Positions 1 to 10,208 of a stretch of 29,544 bases of DNA are shown in pieces. The first letter of the stretch is position 1; each line of letters opens with the position of its first letter. The stretch is from positions 1 through 29,544 of the forward strand of contig JANQBS010000390.1 in assembly GCA_033085395.1 (NCBI GenBank). The letters are read 5' to 3'. The notes beneath the pieces are model-generated. The model had not been told where the DNA came from. It did no database searches and was given only the letters and a program-made list of their open reading frames with translations. The translations under genes and the position numbers were made by a program. The stretch is from Xanthoparmelia taractica (Eukaryota; Ascomycota; Lecanoromycetes; Lecanorales; Parmeliaceae).

Positions 1-75
1 AATATAATATAATATAATATAATATAATATAATATAATATAATATAATATAATATAATATAATATAATATAATAT
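1..75. repeat. Pentanucleotide microsatellite (AATAT)15
   Basis: Fifteen uninterrupted copies of AATAT start at the first base of the window, so the array may extend further left. It lies inside the T1 copy of the T terminal repeat. The other T copies carry a shorter pentanucleotide tract at the same place (about 6357-6383 and 29336-29365), so this looks like a local expansion in one copy. It is not a telomeric repeat. Confidence 0.95.
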
Positions 76-115
76 AAGATATTTTATTAAATATATTAGA
101 TCTTTTCGACTCGTA
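1..115 (-). repeat. T1: terminal repeat T, minus copy, cut by window edge
   Basis: Reverse-complement copy of the repeat at 6317-6562 and 29299-29544. The shared inner edge reads TTTTCGACTCGTA here (about 103-115); its complement is seen at 6317 and, more mutated, at 29299. Outward from this edge the similarity runs through the A/T tract to the window start. T1 points left while T2 points right, so the two enclose 116-6316 as inverted ends. I do not recognise the family. Confidence 0.7.
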
Positions 116-120
116 ATTAT

Positions 121-1000
121 AGTAATATTTTAATTATAGCTTTTACTTAAGTTTTATAAAGCTCTAAAGAGATAATAATCTATAGTAATATTAAAACTTA
201 GAATATAAGAGAGTATTTATATTAAATAATCTTTACTTAATATCTAGTAAAGAATATTTTTAGTAGAGATATCTTAAAATTATAAATCTTTTTAAAGAGA
301 GCTTTAGAAGTCGTTTTCGAATATAGTAAAAAGTAATATATTTATTTTATATCGAGACTACGATAAACTAAGAGCTATAAGAAGTATAAATAATAGAATA
401 GCGAAATAGAATACTTAGTTAAATATATATCTAATATTAAAGTTCTTATTAATATAGATATTATTAACGTTAAGATCGACGTAATATAGAGTAAAACGAG
501 ATTCGTAGATATTATAATTAGTTTACTTTAGTATTATTTCGAAGAGTATCTTCTTAGAAATAATATAATCGACTTTATTATTTAAGCTATTGATTTTAAA
601 TTATATTATAATAAAGTTACTCTAATAACTAAATACGTTTTTAAACTATATATAGTTATTATACTTATACGCTATTAGAATAGACGCGAAAAAGTAATAA
701 TAGTCTAGAGATAAATATTTAACGTACTAAGTAAGCGCTAAAATTTATATCTTATTATAATCTCTTAGATAATAGATAGACTACGATCTATATTCTCTAA
801 TATATATTATTTATTTAATATTAAATTACGAGATAAGTAGATCTTAATATTATATTCTTTATTATTCTCGAAGAATTATCTAGCTTAGTTAAAAGCTAAT
901 TAAGATAATTACTTTATTACGATTTCGAGCTAAAAAATTAATCTTAGTCTTCTATTCTTTAAGTATATTAATATTAGAATTTATCTCTTCTTTAATCTTC
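121..1000 (+). pseudogene. Unidentified degenerate coding relic just inside T1
   Basis: The frame whose codons begin at 121, 124 and so on reads with relatively few stops to about position 1000. All stops are TAA or TAG, as expected where RIP hits CAA, CAG or TGG. The conceptual product is rich in Lys, Glu, Ser and Leu in its first half, and its second half would be Pro/Thr/Gln-rich if the C-to-T changes are mentally reversed. That pattern is shared in outline with the relic at 7830-9250, which also starts just inside a T copy. I recognise no domain. TAA and TAG dominate every frame in this composition, so the call rests on stop density and residue bias and is weak. It could be chance. Confidence 0.3.
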
Positions 1001-1426
1001 TATTTACGCTATAGAGATAAGTTAACAACTTTACTTATAAGAATATAAGAGATATTAATATTATTTCTTAGAAATAACTAAGTAATTATTAGTTTCGCTT
1101 AATAAAAGATATTATCTAACTTATCTATACGTAAATATCTTAAAAATAGAAATAATACTATTAATCTTAATATTTTTAAGTATTATAACTTTACTCGCTA
1201 ATAATAAAGAGTTTATTTTATTAAATTAAATAGCGCTATTATTCTAAGAAGATTAAAGTACTTACTTTATATTATTAACGAATAAAAGAAAAATTACTTA
1301 GTTAAAGTAATTGTAAGCTAAAATCTAAAAAGTATTATAAATATAGATTTTATCTCTACGAAGCTAGCTCGTTTAATAACGAAGAGCGAATATAGTAAAA
1401 TTTACGTACTTAAAGATACTTAATAT
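1001..1426. other. AT-rich stretch with no recognisable gene
   Basis: This is RIP-mutated sequence between the first relic and direct repeat R1. I see no motif, repeat or convincing frame. The frame of the preceding relic may continue a short way into it. Confidence 0.5.
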
Positions 1427-1788
1427 CTCGTATATCGAGTATAGTAAAAAGCTTAGCGTTAAGAAAGCTATTAGATAATAGCGCTACTTACTTCTTAATA
1501 TCGCTATGAAGTTACTATCGAATATATCGAGATTTCTTAGAGTTTAAAGTTATAATATAATTCTAAATCTTAAAGTCTTAGTAAATATAAATCTATTTTA
1601 TATACTTTAAAACTTTTATATTATTAAAAAATTAATTCTATTTTTAAATATACTATTTAATCTTATAGCGATACTAGATTTTTTATATAATTAGACTTTA
1701 ACTATTTAGTACTATTAAAGCTAATTTCTTATAATTTTAATCTCTTTATTCTTTTTTAAAAAAAGATCTAATATCGCTATAATAATAG
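1427..1788 (+). repeat. R1: left copy of a ~360-bp direct repeat
   Basis: R1 aligns with R2 (3987-4355) from a shared CTCGT...ATCGAG start to a shared ending near TAATAT followed by RIP-type differences. Long shared words include ATACTATTTAATCTTATAGCG (about 1648) and CTTATAATTTTAATCT (about 1728). Mismatches are mainly C/T and G/A, plus a few indels near the start. Length and arrangement would suit LTRs of a retrotransposon, but no TG...CA ends, primer site or pol domain can be seen between the copies, so the LTR reading is only a possibility. Confidence 0.75.
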
Positions 1789-2759
1789 AATTATTATAGA
1801 GTATCTCTAGAGTATATTCTAATAGAGAGTCGAGCTAACTATTAAATTAACTTAATATAGTATATATTAATTTTATTTCTCGAATAATAAAAATATAAAT
1901 CTATTCTTATTATTATTAAAATTATTCTATATTATAATAATAATAATATCTTAGCTATAGCTATTAGTACTATTTATCTACTAATTTAAATATTAATTTA
2001 TTAGTTATATTTAATTAAAATCTTTAAAAATCGAGTTATTAAGTTAAGAATAAGAACTCGTTTAATTATAGTACTTTCGCTACAATTAGACTAATTAATC
2101 TATAAATACTAAGTTAATTAAATAAATTATTCTTATAATTAATTATGTAACGATTATTACTATATTCTATATTTAAAAAGCTCTTAATTGAAATTATTTC
2201 GATTTTAACGCGAATTATAAAACGCTCGCTATCTAGTTAATTATTTAATTTATTTAAAGAAAAATTTATTATTAATTAAGATTAAATCTTTAAGAGATTA
2301 TTAATATAATTAAGATTAGAATTTTAAACTTAATTAATTTTATTAACTATCGATATAGTAGTAGTAAATAATTAACTAAATCTATTTAATACGTGTAATT
2401 AAAATATTTCTAAAAGAGACGTTATATCTATATTAAGAACTTTCTTTAATATATAATTTAATAAATTCTATTAATTCTATTTTAAAAGATTTTTTATATT
2501 TACGTTTATAATCTCTTATTTAATTAATAATACTTAATAATACTCTAGTTAAAAATAGCGATATAATAATATTAATAGTATTAAATAATAATTAAAGAGA
2601 GAAGTATAAACTCGAGATATTATTTATAGCGTAGTAAATACGAGATTTAAAGATTCTAGCTATTTTATAAAATTTAATTTAAATAACTATAATTAAAAGA
2701 GTTAATTAATTTTTAAATCTCTTTTTAATTAATTTAAATATATTAATACTATTATTATT
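1789..2759. other. AT-rich stretch between R1 and a coding relic, nothing recognised
   Basis: This stretch has almost no CpA, TpG, CpC or GpG. I see no domain, tRNA or clear repeat in either strand. It lies between the two direct repeats, so if these are LTRs it would be internal sequence of that element. Confidence 0.5.
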
Positions 2760-3370
2760 AATACAATAAAACGTTAAGTTAAATTTAAATTAAAGAAGAT
2801 TAATTATTTTAATTTTATAGTTAAAGACGAAGACGATATAATTAATATTAATAACTATATTATTTATAAAAATATTTATAAGTTTATTAAATAAATTAAG
2901 ATATATATTTAATAATAATCTAATATTAAGATTAGATTACTTATCGCTATATATTTTCAAAACGATATAATTAAATAATACTTTAATAAATTAAGTAATA
3001 ATAAAAGAATATTACTAGTCTATATAATATTATAAAATAAATAAACTTAAGTACTTATAAAGCGCTTTAAAATAAAGATATTTATCTTATTAATTCTATT
3101 TTATAAGATTAAGTATAGAGTAATAAATATTAAAAAAGAAGTTTTAATATATTAGTAAATTAATAGAATTCTTAAATTTATAAAATCTATTAAAATTAAG
3201 TTTATTAAGAATTATATTAATTATATCTATATAAGTTTTATATATAAGTTTAAATTAAATCTTTATACTTTTATAAATATTACTACTATTAAAAAGTATT
3301 TTAATAGACTTAATAAACGTTAAGAGATTTAAAACAAGCGTATATTACGAGAATATCGATAATCTATATT
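2760..3370 (+). pseudogene. Unidentified Lys/Ile/Asn-rich coding relic between R1 and R2
   Basis: The frame running through 2802, 2805 and so on gives about 200 codons with scattered TAA/TAG stops. It includes an acidic patch (Lys-Asp-Glu-Asp-Asp at about 2823-2837) followed by a strongly basic remainder. The residue bias and modest stop density suggest a former protein. I recognise no catalytic motif, and the Lys, Ile and Asn richness is partly a by-product of the base composition. If R1 and R2 are LTRs this would be part of the internal coding region of that element. Confidence 0.3.
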
Positions 3371-3986
3371 ATCTTTAAAACTATTTATTTATTAATCTTA
3401 ATTTAGATTAGAACTAGATCTTCTAGTAAGCGAGATATTATTATAATACTTAGTATACGTAGACTTAACGAAGTCTCGATATATATATATATTAAGTTAG
3501 ATCTTAATAAATAAGTTTAAGTAGATAGTTTCTTCTTTAATTTCTTTTCTCTTTTTTAAGAATTAGTCTATATACTTTAATATTATATATAAATATATAT
3601 AATTACTAAGTCTTATATTATTATAATATTTTAAAACTTAATTTAAGATTATTTTTAATAATTTTAATTCTTCTAACTTCTCTACGAAGTAGTAATTTAA
3701 GATTAATATAGTTTTAATATTATAATTATAGTTATAATATATTCTAAATATAAGTAAATTATTCTTATTAGTAACTATATTAAATTAGAATATTACTATT
3801 ATAGTATAGTCTCAAATACTAGAGTATATATTTAAAGTTAATAAAAGTAATAATTAAGATAGAGAACTTAATATTACTCTAGATTATAATAATAATAATC
3901 TTAAAAATTAAAAGTAGATTCTAATTAAGACAATAAAGATTAAAAGTAACTTAAGCTTATTCTTAATAAATATATAGTAGAAGCTA
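3371..3986. other. AT-rich stretch before R2, nothing recognised
   Basis: This is heavily mutated sequence with no readable domain. The Cys/His-to-Tyr pattern that marks mutated zinc knuckles elsewhere is not seen here. Confidence 0.5.
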
Positions 3987-4355
3987 CTCGTTATCGAGAT
4001 ATTTTAGTAAAATAATATTATCTTAAGTCTCTTAATATTAGATATTAGCGTTATCTAAGCCTTAGCGTCGCTATCGAGTCGTTATCGAATATATCGAAGC
4101 TTCTTAAGATCTAAAGTTATAATATTAACTCTAGATATTAAGAACTTAGCGAATATAGATCTATCTTATATATTTTAAAACTTTTATATTTCTTAAAGAT
4201 TAGTTCTACTAATAAATATACTATTTAATCTTATAGCGATATTATATCTTTTATATATTAGACTCTAACTATATAATACTATTAAAGCTAGTTTCTTATA
4301 ATTTTAATCTATTTATTCTTTTTTAGAGAAAGACTTAATATTATTACGATAGCGA
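3987..4355 (+). repeat. R2: right copy of the ~360-bp direct repeat
   Basis: R2 is the partner of R1 (1427-1788), in the same orientation about 2.56 kb away. It keeps a few more C and G bases than R1, for example GCCTTAGCGTCG at about 4058, so the two copies were mutated independently. Homology stops around 4355. The downstream sequence then leads into a Gag-like relic, while the sequence after R1 does not resemble it. Confidence 0.75.
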
Positions 4356-4620
4356 GATCTTCTTCTTATATTAAGAATATATCGAACTAATATAATAACT
4401 AAGACGATAATCGCTAAGAGAGTAATATTAGTTCTAATCTTATTACTTCTAAGTCTAAAGAAATATCTTTAACCTAGCGTTTTAAAGTTATTTAGACTAA
4501 AAATTATTATATAGAATAAGAGTAAAAGTTAATTATACTTAAAGTTTATAATTATAAGCTTTATAACTCTACTTCTTTCTCTACTAATACTAGAGCGCTA
4601 GTAATTATATCGATATCTAG

Positions 4621-5640
4621 ATTAATTATTAAAATAAAAACTCTTTAACTTGAAAAAATATATCTCTATAAGAGTCTTAGTAAAAGTAAATATTTACGCT
4701 AATTCTATAATATTAAAATCTAATTTCTTAGTAATTCTATATATTTTCTTAGTAATAGAGCTAAAATTATTTATTATATAAAGTCTTTAAAGAGTAATCT
4801 AACTATTTAATAATATATTAAGTTTACTAAGATAAGTCTTATAAATATTACTTTTAAGAATTTTAAAGAATTCTTACTTAATTTAATAATTAATTTAATT
4901 AATTATTATTTACTTATCTATAAAATAGAAGAAGATAAAATAGAAGTCTAACTAGAAGATTATAATCTTTAAGGTCTATCTAGAAGAAGTAGAGATCTAT
5001 ATACTATTAATATTAAAAAAGTATTAAGTAAATTTCTTTTTAACTAAACTTTAGTCTAAGCTAAAGAATTAAATTTTAAGTATTAAATAATATATTAAAG
5101 TTATATAAGAAAATTCTTATTATAGCTATTATATAGAAAAAAGTTTTAAAACGCGTATATTTTAATAATAGTAACGATTTTAATAATAAATCTTTAAAAG
5201 AGTAAAACGCTAAAGAAAAGTCTCTAAAATTTAGAATTTTAAAGTTTAATAAGTCTAGTAATAGTAATAGCGTTAAGTATTTATATATCTAAAATCTCTA
5301 TAAGAGTTTAAAGTAAAAGATTAATAACTTTAATTCTAATTATAAGAATAATATCTACTTCTATTATAAAAGAAAGAATTATTAATTATCTAATTATTCT
5401 AATAAGAATAAACTCGCTATTTCGAGTACTAATTCTTATATTAGCGCTATATTTATAAAAAAAGAATTAGTTCTACTAATATCTTAAAAGTAAAACTAGA
5501 AAGACTTATAATAGAGATAATTTCTTCTATTATAATAAAGAGTATTATAGTTTAACTCTTCTTTCTATTCTTCTAGATAGAGATCTTAGTAAACTAAGAC
5601 CTAGCTCTATAGACTTAAGTTCGCTAAGTTTATTATAAAT
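4621..5640 (+). pseudogene. Degenerate Gag-like protein with one CCHC zinc knuckle
   Basis: In the frame through 5356, the 14 codons at 5356-5397 have the spacing of a C-x2-C-x4-H-x4-C nucleic-acid-binding knuckle. All four ligand codons are now Tyr (TAC, TAT, TAT, TAT), which is what RIP makes of TGC, TGT and CAT. The preceding ~700 bases in the same frame would be Pro/Gln/Thr-rich and the ~100 residues just before the knuckle are Lys/Ser/Asn-rich, as in many retroelement Gag or LINE ORF1 proteins. It lies just downstream of R2. No protease or polymerase follows in readable form, so I cannot say whether this is Copia, gypsy or LINE. The knuckle spacing is well supported; the limits of the gene are not. 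Confidence 0.55.
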
Positions 5641-5670
5641 ACTTCTTTTAATATATAAATACTTATAATT

Positions 5671-5740
5671 ATTCTATATAGCTAATATTCTATATAGCTA
5701 ATATTCTATATAGTTAATATTCTATATAACTAATATTCTA
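5671..5740. repeat. Four tandem copies of a 16-bp unit
   Basis: The unit ATTCTATATAGCTAAT occurs at 5671, 5687, 5703 and 5719, with a partial fifth at 5735. Copies 1 and 2 are identical. Copy 3 has GTT and copy 4 has ACT where copies 1 and 2 have GCT, so each differs by one RIP-type transition. The array lies downstream of the CCHC relic. Confidence 0.95.
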
Positions 5741-5799
5741 TTAAATATAAGATTTACAATATTTTAACTCTTATTAAGTCTTTAATACATTATTAGCTA

Positions 5800-6310
5800 T
5801 TCTTCTTCTAGAATAATAGCGACTCGTTTATAAGTCGAAAGACGTAGCTACGAGAGAAGTTCGCTAATATAGAATAATATAATTATAGTTAAGTAGAGAC
5901 TTATTATAAAAAAGAACTAATTTATAAAGAAACTCTTTTATAAGTATAGTATATAATCTAGCTAGACTTAATAAAGCTATAGTCTTATAAGAATCTATTA
6001 ATTAAACTTTAAGTAAAGATCTTCTTACTATTAGATTCTCTCGCGCTAAGGGAAATCTTATAATATTAAACTTAAATATAAATATAAATTTCGCGTATTT
6101 ATTATAGAGTTAAATAATTATAGAAAATAATACTTAGAATTATTTTAACTATTCTAATAATTAAGATTTAGATTAAGAGAAGATTCTCTCTACTACTAGT
6201 ATTAGTATATCTAATAAACGTTAAGAAAAATATATTAAAAAATGCGATAAATGCGTTAAATATAGCGATAAAAGATATACTATAGATTTTAAAGAGTATA
6301 AAGATAAAGT
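5800..6310 (+). pseudogene. Unidentified Arg/Gln/Pro-rich C-terminal coding relic before T2
   Basis: The frame through 5816 reads to about 6310 with TAA/TAG stops only. Near its end come repeated Met-Arg codons (ATGCG at 6242 and 6251), which are among the few preserved TG dinucleotides here. The middle part, about 6070-6190, keeps basic and aromatic residues that look like a real protein tail. It ends a few bases before the inner edge of T2. It is in a different frame from the knuckle relic upstream, so it may be a second protein or the same one after an indel. Function unknown. Confidence 0.35.
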
Positions 6311-6316
6311 AGTACT

Positions 6317-6562
6317 TACGAGTCGGAAAGATCTAGTATATTTGATAGAATATCTTATATTATATCGTATTATATTATATTATGAAAGAATATCATAAGG
6401 AAATTATATTAGATTACTTATAAAGATATAAAATAGAAAATTACTAATATTATGAAATAGTCTAAGAAATTTCTAATATATATAGAAGTATTTTATAATA
6501 TAGATTATTTCTTATATTAGGTGGCGAATAAGATAAGAAAATTTTAGATTAATATATAAGTT
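6317..6562 (+). repeat. T2: terminal repeat T, plus copy
   Basis: T2 is nearly colinear with T4 (29299-29544) over its whole visible length, including ATTAGATTACTTATAAAG near 6411 and TAGATTATTTCTTATATTAG near 6500. It starts at the inner edge TACGAGTCGGAAAGATCT. Since T4 is cut by the window end at the same phase, the true outer end of T2 may lie beyond 6562. T2 retains ATGAAA, GGTGG and similar words lost in T4, so T4 is the more mutated copy. Confidence 0.8.
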
Positions 6563-7579
6563 AGAGCGAAATTAGCTTAAGTAATTATTAAACTTCGATA
6601 TTTAATAAGTAATATTAACATAAACTCTCTTTTAATTTAATCTCGCTAAGTAAATATAATTATTCTAATAAGTAATAACTAGAATAATAATTATAATACA
6701 TTATTTTCTTAAATTATAATCTACGTAAGATCGTTAAGTTAATCTCTTTTCTAATTACTTAAAGAACGATTTTAAGTTATCTCTCTTACTCTTTTCGCAG
6801 ATCTTTAATCTATAGAGATTAATTTCTTTTCTACGTAGTCTTCAAGTGTTTAGTCATTAAGATTAATTAAGAAAAGTAGATTAGCGTAAGAACTATCGGG
6901 TAACAATACTCGAAAACGCAGATAAAAAGCTAGAAGTAAGTCTAATCTCGAATCTATCTATTCTATTTTATTAATAAACTATAGCTATTACTTTACGTGA
7001 GATTCGTCGCTATTAAAGAGAATTCGATCTAATAATCTTTAAGCTCTTCTTTTCGCGAGTGATAAAAGAGATCGCGATAATATATATAAAAAAGATACGT
7101 TTTTCTAAATCGATTATTAAGATTATTTATAAGTCGGCGAAAGCTTTTCTTTATTATATATTCAAAGATATTAATCTTTATATTATTTATACGAAGCGTG
7201 TAACTTTAATAACTACGAATATATAATTATAAAAAACGATTATAATTTTTTTTTATAATGCGAAGAAAGAAGAAGAGAATTTGCTATCGTAGAATAAATA
7301 ATAAATTAAATATATTAATAGTAATAAAAATAATTTATTAAGTCTTAGATAATTACGAAGATCTTTCGCAATACGATATTAAATGCGATAGCGAGCTTAG
7401 CTTAATAACGTGATAATAAAGTAAAGTAATAATAATAGCGATAATAAAGTGAAGTAATAATTAGAATAATAGCTAGAATACTTAATAACGTAATAGTGAA
7501 GTGAAGTGATAATTAGAATAATAATTAGAATACGTTCGAATGATTCTATATAGAGTAACTTCTTCTATATATAGTATAT
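6563..7579. other. Spacer between two T-bounded units; less heavily mutated
   Basis: This kilobase lies outside both converging T pairs. It keeps more CA, TG, GG and CC words than its neighbours, for example GTGTTTAGTCATTAAG at about 6846 and GGGTAACAATACTCG at about 6898, and it contains a C-rich stretch, TTTCCCATATCCCTAC, at 7579-7594 just inside T3. I see no domain-bearing frame. It includes the imperfect repeat at 7401-7534. Confidence 0.5.
7401..7534. repeat. Imperfect two-fold repeat of ~80 bp, AATAAC..GAAGT..TTAGAATA
   Basis: CTTAATAACGT occurs at 7401 and again at 7481. Each is followed by short GTGAAGT or GTAAAGT words and then by copies of AATTAGAATAATA. The two halves differ mainly by G/A changes and short indels. 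It may be a decayed tandem duplication. Confidence 0.6.
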
Positions 7580-7770
7580 TTCCCATATCCCTACATATAA
7601 TATAGAATACTTCTACATATACTAGAAATTTCCTAGATTATTTCATAATATTAGCACGTCTCTTAGACTATTTCATAAAAATTAAATAATATAATCTTAA
7701 TATTATATTATATCATGATATAATATCGACACCTTATATTTTAGATTATTTTAAACCTTTTCGACTCGTA
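7580..7770 (-). repeat. T3: terminal repeat T, diverged minus copy
   Basis: The reverse complement of this stretch has the T inner edge (TACGAGTCGAAAAGG, complement at 7756-7770). Further out it shares blocks with T2 such as CTAATATTATGAAATA and GAAATTTCTAGTATAT. The segment between these blocks differs in length and sequence, so T3 belongs to a different subfamily or is older. It points left and, with T4, encloses 7771-29298. Confidence 0.65.
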
Positions 7771-7829
7771 GTAGTACTTATAGATAATACTAATAAAAAT
7801 ATAAATAATATTTATATCTTTATATAAAC

Positions 7830-9250
7830 TTTAGAAGAATTTATATAGAGTATTACTTAGAACTTAAATATCTAGAGAGACGAACTAAAACGTATTATTA
7901 AAGATATACGTGCTATACGCGTTAGCTATCGCGTTCTCTCTAAGAATATAAATAACTAGACTTAGAGATTACTAAATCTAGAGCTAAATACCTAGTATAG
8001 AGAAGAAGATAAAAGAATGTTAATAATATTTACTATAAGTCTTAAAAGATAGCTACTCGACTTTAATACTTATATAATAGATAGCGCGACGAGATAAAAG
8101 TACTAATAAAAAAAAATAAAGAATTTAGAAAGGAGCTAAAAGATTATTTACTTTCTAATCGCTATTATTATAAAGATCTCGACTCTAATAATAAATATCT
8201 TTATAAGCTAGATCTATAATAATATATTAGTCTTTCTTCTTCTAGTAATCTATCTAGTAATTATTATTAAGAATAGCGTTTTACGTCTATAATAAATTAT
8301 ATTAAAGAAGTAGAAATAAATAAGAGATACTCTAATATACTAGTCTTTTATAGTATATATAATTATAATAAGTAGAAGAGCTAGTACGTCTATCTCTAAG
8401 AAAAGTTTTATTAAAGTATTATAATTTTCTCTATAAAGAAGAAGAAAATTAACTATGTTAGAGATTATATTAAGTCTATTATATTTAATATTATTAAAAC
8501 TTAAGTATTACTAAAAGTAGTCGATTTCTATAAGACTATAGATAAGATAATTTAAGAGTTAAATAATATATTTAGTACTTATAATAAGATTACTCGATTT
8601 AATATCTAACTCTATAACTCTTAATTCGATATAAGAATTATTAATAAAAATAAATCTTTTAAGAAGATTTATATATACTTTAGCGTAACTATTATACTCT
8701 TAAAGTTTAATAATATTCTTAAGATTTCTAATTTAACTCGTCTTATTATAACTCTTCTAAAGTATTAAGTATTAAATTATATATTTATATTATATAAAGA
8801 GCTAGTTCTATATCTCTAAAAGCTTAATCTCGATCTTAGAGCTATTAATATTATAGTAGTACGTAAGTTAAAAAAGAATAAAGATAGTATTAAAATAAAT
8901 ATAGAATAGAGCGATATATCTAGTAATAAAGAATTCTTCTTATCTAAGAATAATACTTACTTTAATATTAATAAGAAACTATAGAGATATAAGTATCTCT
9001 AGATAATTATTAATAGAATATATAAGAAAGATAAATACTTTAAATATCTTTAGCTAGACTATTATTTAACTAATAATAGCGCTCTATATAAGAATATAGA
9101 TTTTTTAAATAAGAACTAAGTTAAAGTAATATTAAAGATCGCTAATATAGAGAGTATAAATAAGACTTTAAAATTATTAAAAAACTAACTATCTCTAGTA
9201 AAGTTACTACTAGAGAGCTAGCTTAAGTATATAATAGAATTATAAAACTA
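7830..9250 (+). pseudogene. Unidentified long coding relic just inside T3
   Basis: The frame through 7830 stays coherent for about 470 codons with only TAA/TAG stops and no visible frameshift. The first ~130 residues are highly charged (clusters of Lys, Glu and Arg, for example around 8085-8140) and could form a coiled coil. They are followed by a Ser/Asn-rich stretch near 8220-8270, then mixed sequence. No catalytic motif, zinc-finger spacing or membrane segment is visible. Its place directly inside T3 suggests that it belonged to the element bounded by T. I searched by eye for reverse transcriptase, transposase DDE and helicase motifs and found none. Confidence 0.4.
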
Positions 9251-9587
9251 GAAGTAGAAGATATTTCTCTTATCTATATCTTACTTTTCGTCTATATTAT
9301 TATTATAAAGATATTATTATAAAAAGAATAATAACTCGATTTTTAAAATAAAGTTCTTAAATATTATTCTTAAAAAGACTTCTTAAATAAAGACGAATAA
9401 TTTAATTATTATCGAGTTAACTATTATTAATTAAACTATTATTAAGTTAATTATTATCGAGTTAACTATTAATTAGAGTACTATATCTTTCTTATATAGA
9501 CTATAAAAGTATTCTAAACTCTTAGTTATTATAGCGCTAATAGTTATTAAAATTTAGTCGTAATATTATAATAACGCTTTTTAATTA

Positions 9588-9696
9588 TATTATAAAGTTA
9601 AAAATATAACTTATAAATTCGAGTATCGCGCTTTATAGAAGACGTATTCTATTTGCTTATATAAAGTCTATACGACGTAGTTTATAGATATTTATA
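9588..9696 (+). repeat. P1: left copy of a ~105-bp direct repeat flanking element A
   Basis: Shares TATAACTTATAAATTCGAGT and CGCGCTTTATAGAAGACG with P2 (16523-16627). After this core the two copies continue with weaker similarity through CTATTT and TTTATA. Same orientation. P1 lies about 300 bp left of A; P2 lies about 90 bp right of it. Confidence 0.85.
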
Positions 9697-9719
9697 TAAC
9701 TTCGTATAGTCTAATAATT

Positions 9720-9995
9720 ATCCTCCCTTCTAGGGCGACGTCCTCGGCGCCCTAAGCGTTAGTAGTTCTAGATCTTCCTCGCAGAGCGGCGATTCTAGAA
9801 TCCTAATCTTAGTAGTTTCGAAACGCTCTCTAGACGGACTATTAGAGCCCTAAGAATAAAATTCCCGAGTTATTCCCATTAGATTATATTAAATTCTTCT
9901 AACTCGAAATTAACTCGTTTAGAAGTTTTAATTAAAGTCGGGATCGAACTTAGAATCTCGCTTTCTTTAACGAATCGACGCTTCGTCTAAAAATA
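9720..9995. other. GC-richer, lightly mutated island with a Pol III box B-like word
   Basis: Between P1 and element A the base composition changes abruptly: words such as TCCTCCCTTCTAGGGCGACG (9721) and GGCGCCCTAAGCG survive. On the minus strand, 9940-9950 reads AGTTCGATCCC, one RIP-type change away from the tRNA/SINE box B consensus GGTTCGANNCC. I could not fold a cloverleaf around it, with or without the sequence beyond element A, so I do not call a tRNA. A decayed tRNA-derived SINE is possible. Confidence 0.4.
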
Positions 9996-10000
9996 ATTAG
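9996..10000. repeat. Left target-site duplication of element A (ATTAG)
   Basis: ATTAG directly precedes the TG of the LTR and matches 16432-16436 exactly. Five base pairs is the usual duplication size for Ty3/gypsy integrases. Confidence 0.9.
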
Positions 10001-10208
10001 TGTTAGAACTGTAATTAGATTAAGTTAATAGTAATGTGTAACGAATAAATTAAGTGTAAGAAGAAACTATCTAGCTAGGAAGAAATATATATAAGGGACG
10101 TCAAGGCCGATAGGGGCTAGTTTCAATTGAAAAGAAAAGTCGTAATCTTAATTAAAAAGGTAAGTCGACTTAATATTATAGATCTATATAATCGTTACAC
10201 TCGTAACA
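10001..10208 (-). repeat. 3' LTR of element A
   Basis: 208 bp, TGTTAGAACTG...TCGTAACA in plus-strand reading, with TG...CA ends. It keeps GGCCGATAGGGGCTAG but has lost most C/G in its inner 60 bases, where the right-hand LTR of A is almost unmutated. Confidence 0.95.

Noticed and set aside
1..75. Telomere end
   Set aside because: AATAT is not a fungal telomere repeat (TTAGGG type), and homologous tracts occur inside the internal T copies.
2141..2200. Short ATG-started open frames
   Set aside because: They are only tens of codons long, lack any motif, and are expected by chance.
9936..9990. tRNA gene on the minus strand
   Set aside because: A box B-like word is present, but the T stem, anticodon stem and acceptor stem do not pair, with or without the sequence beyond element A.
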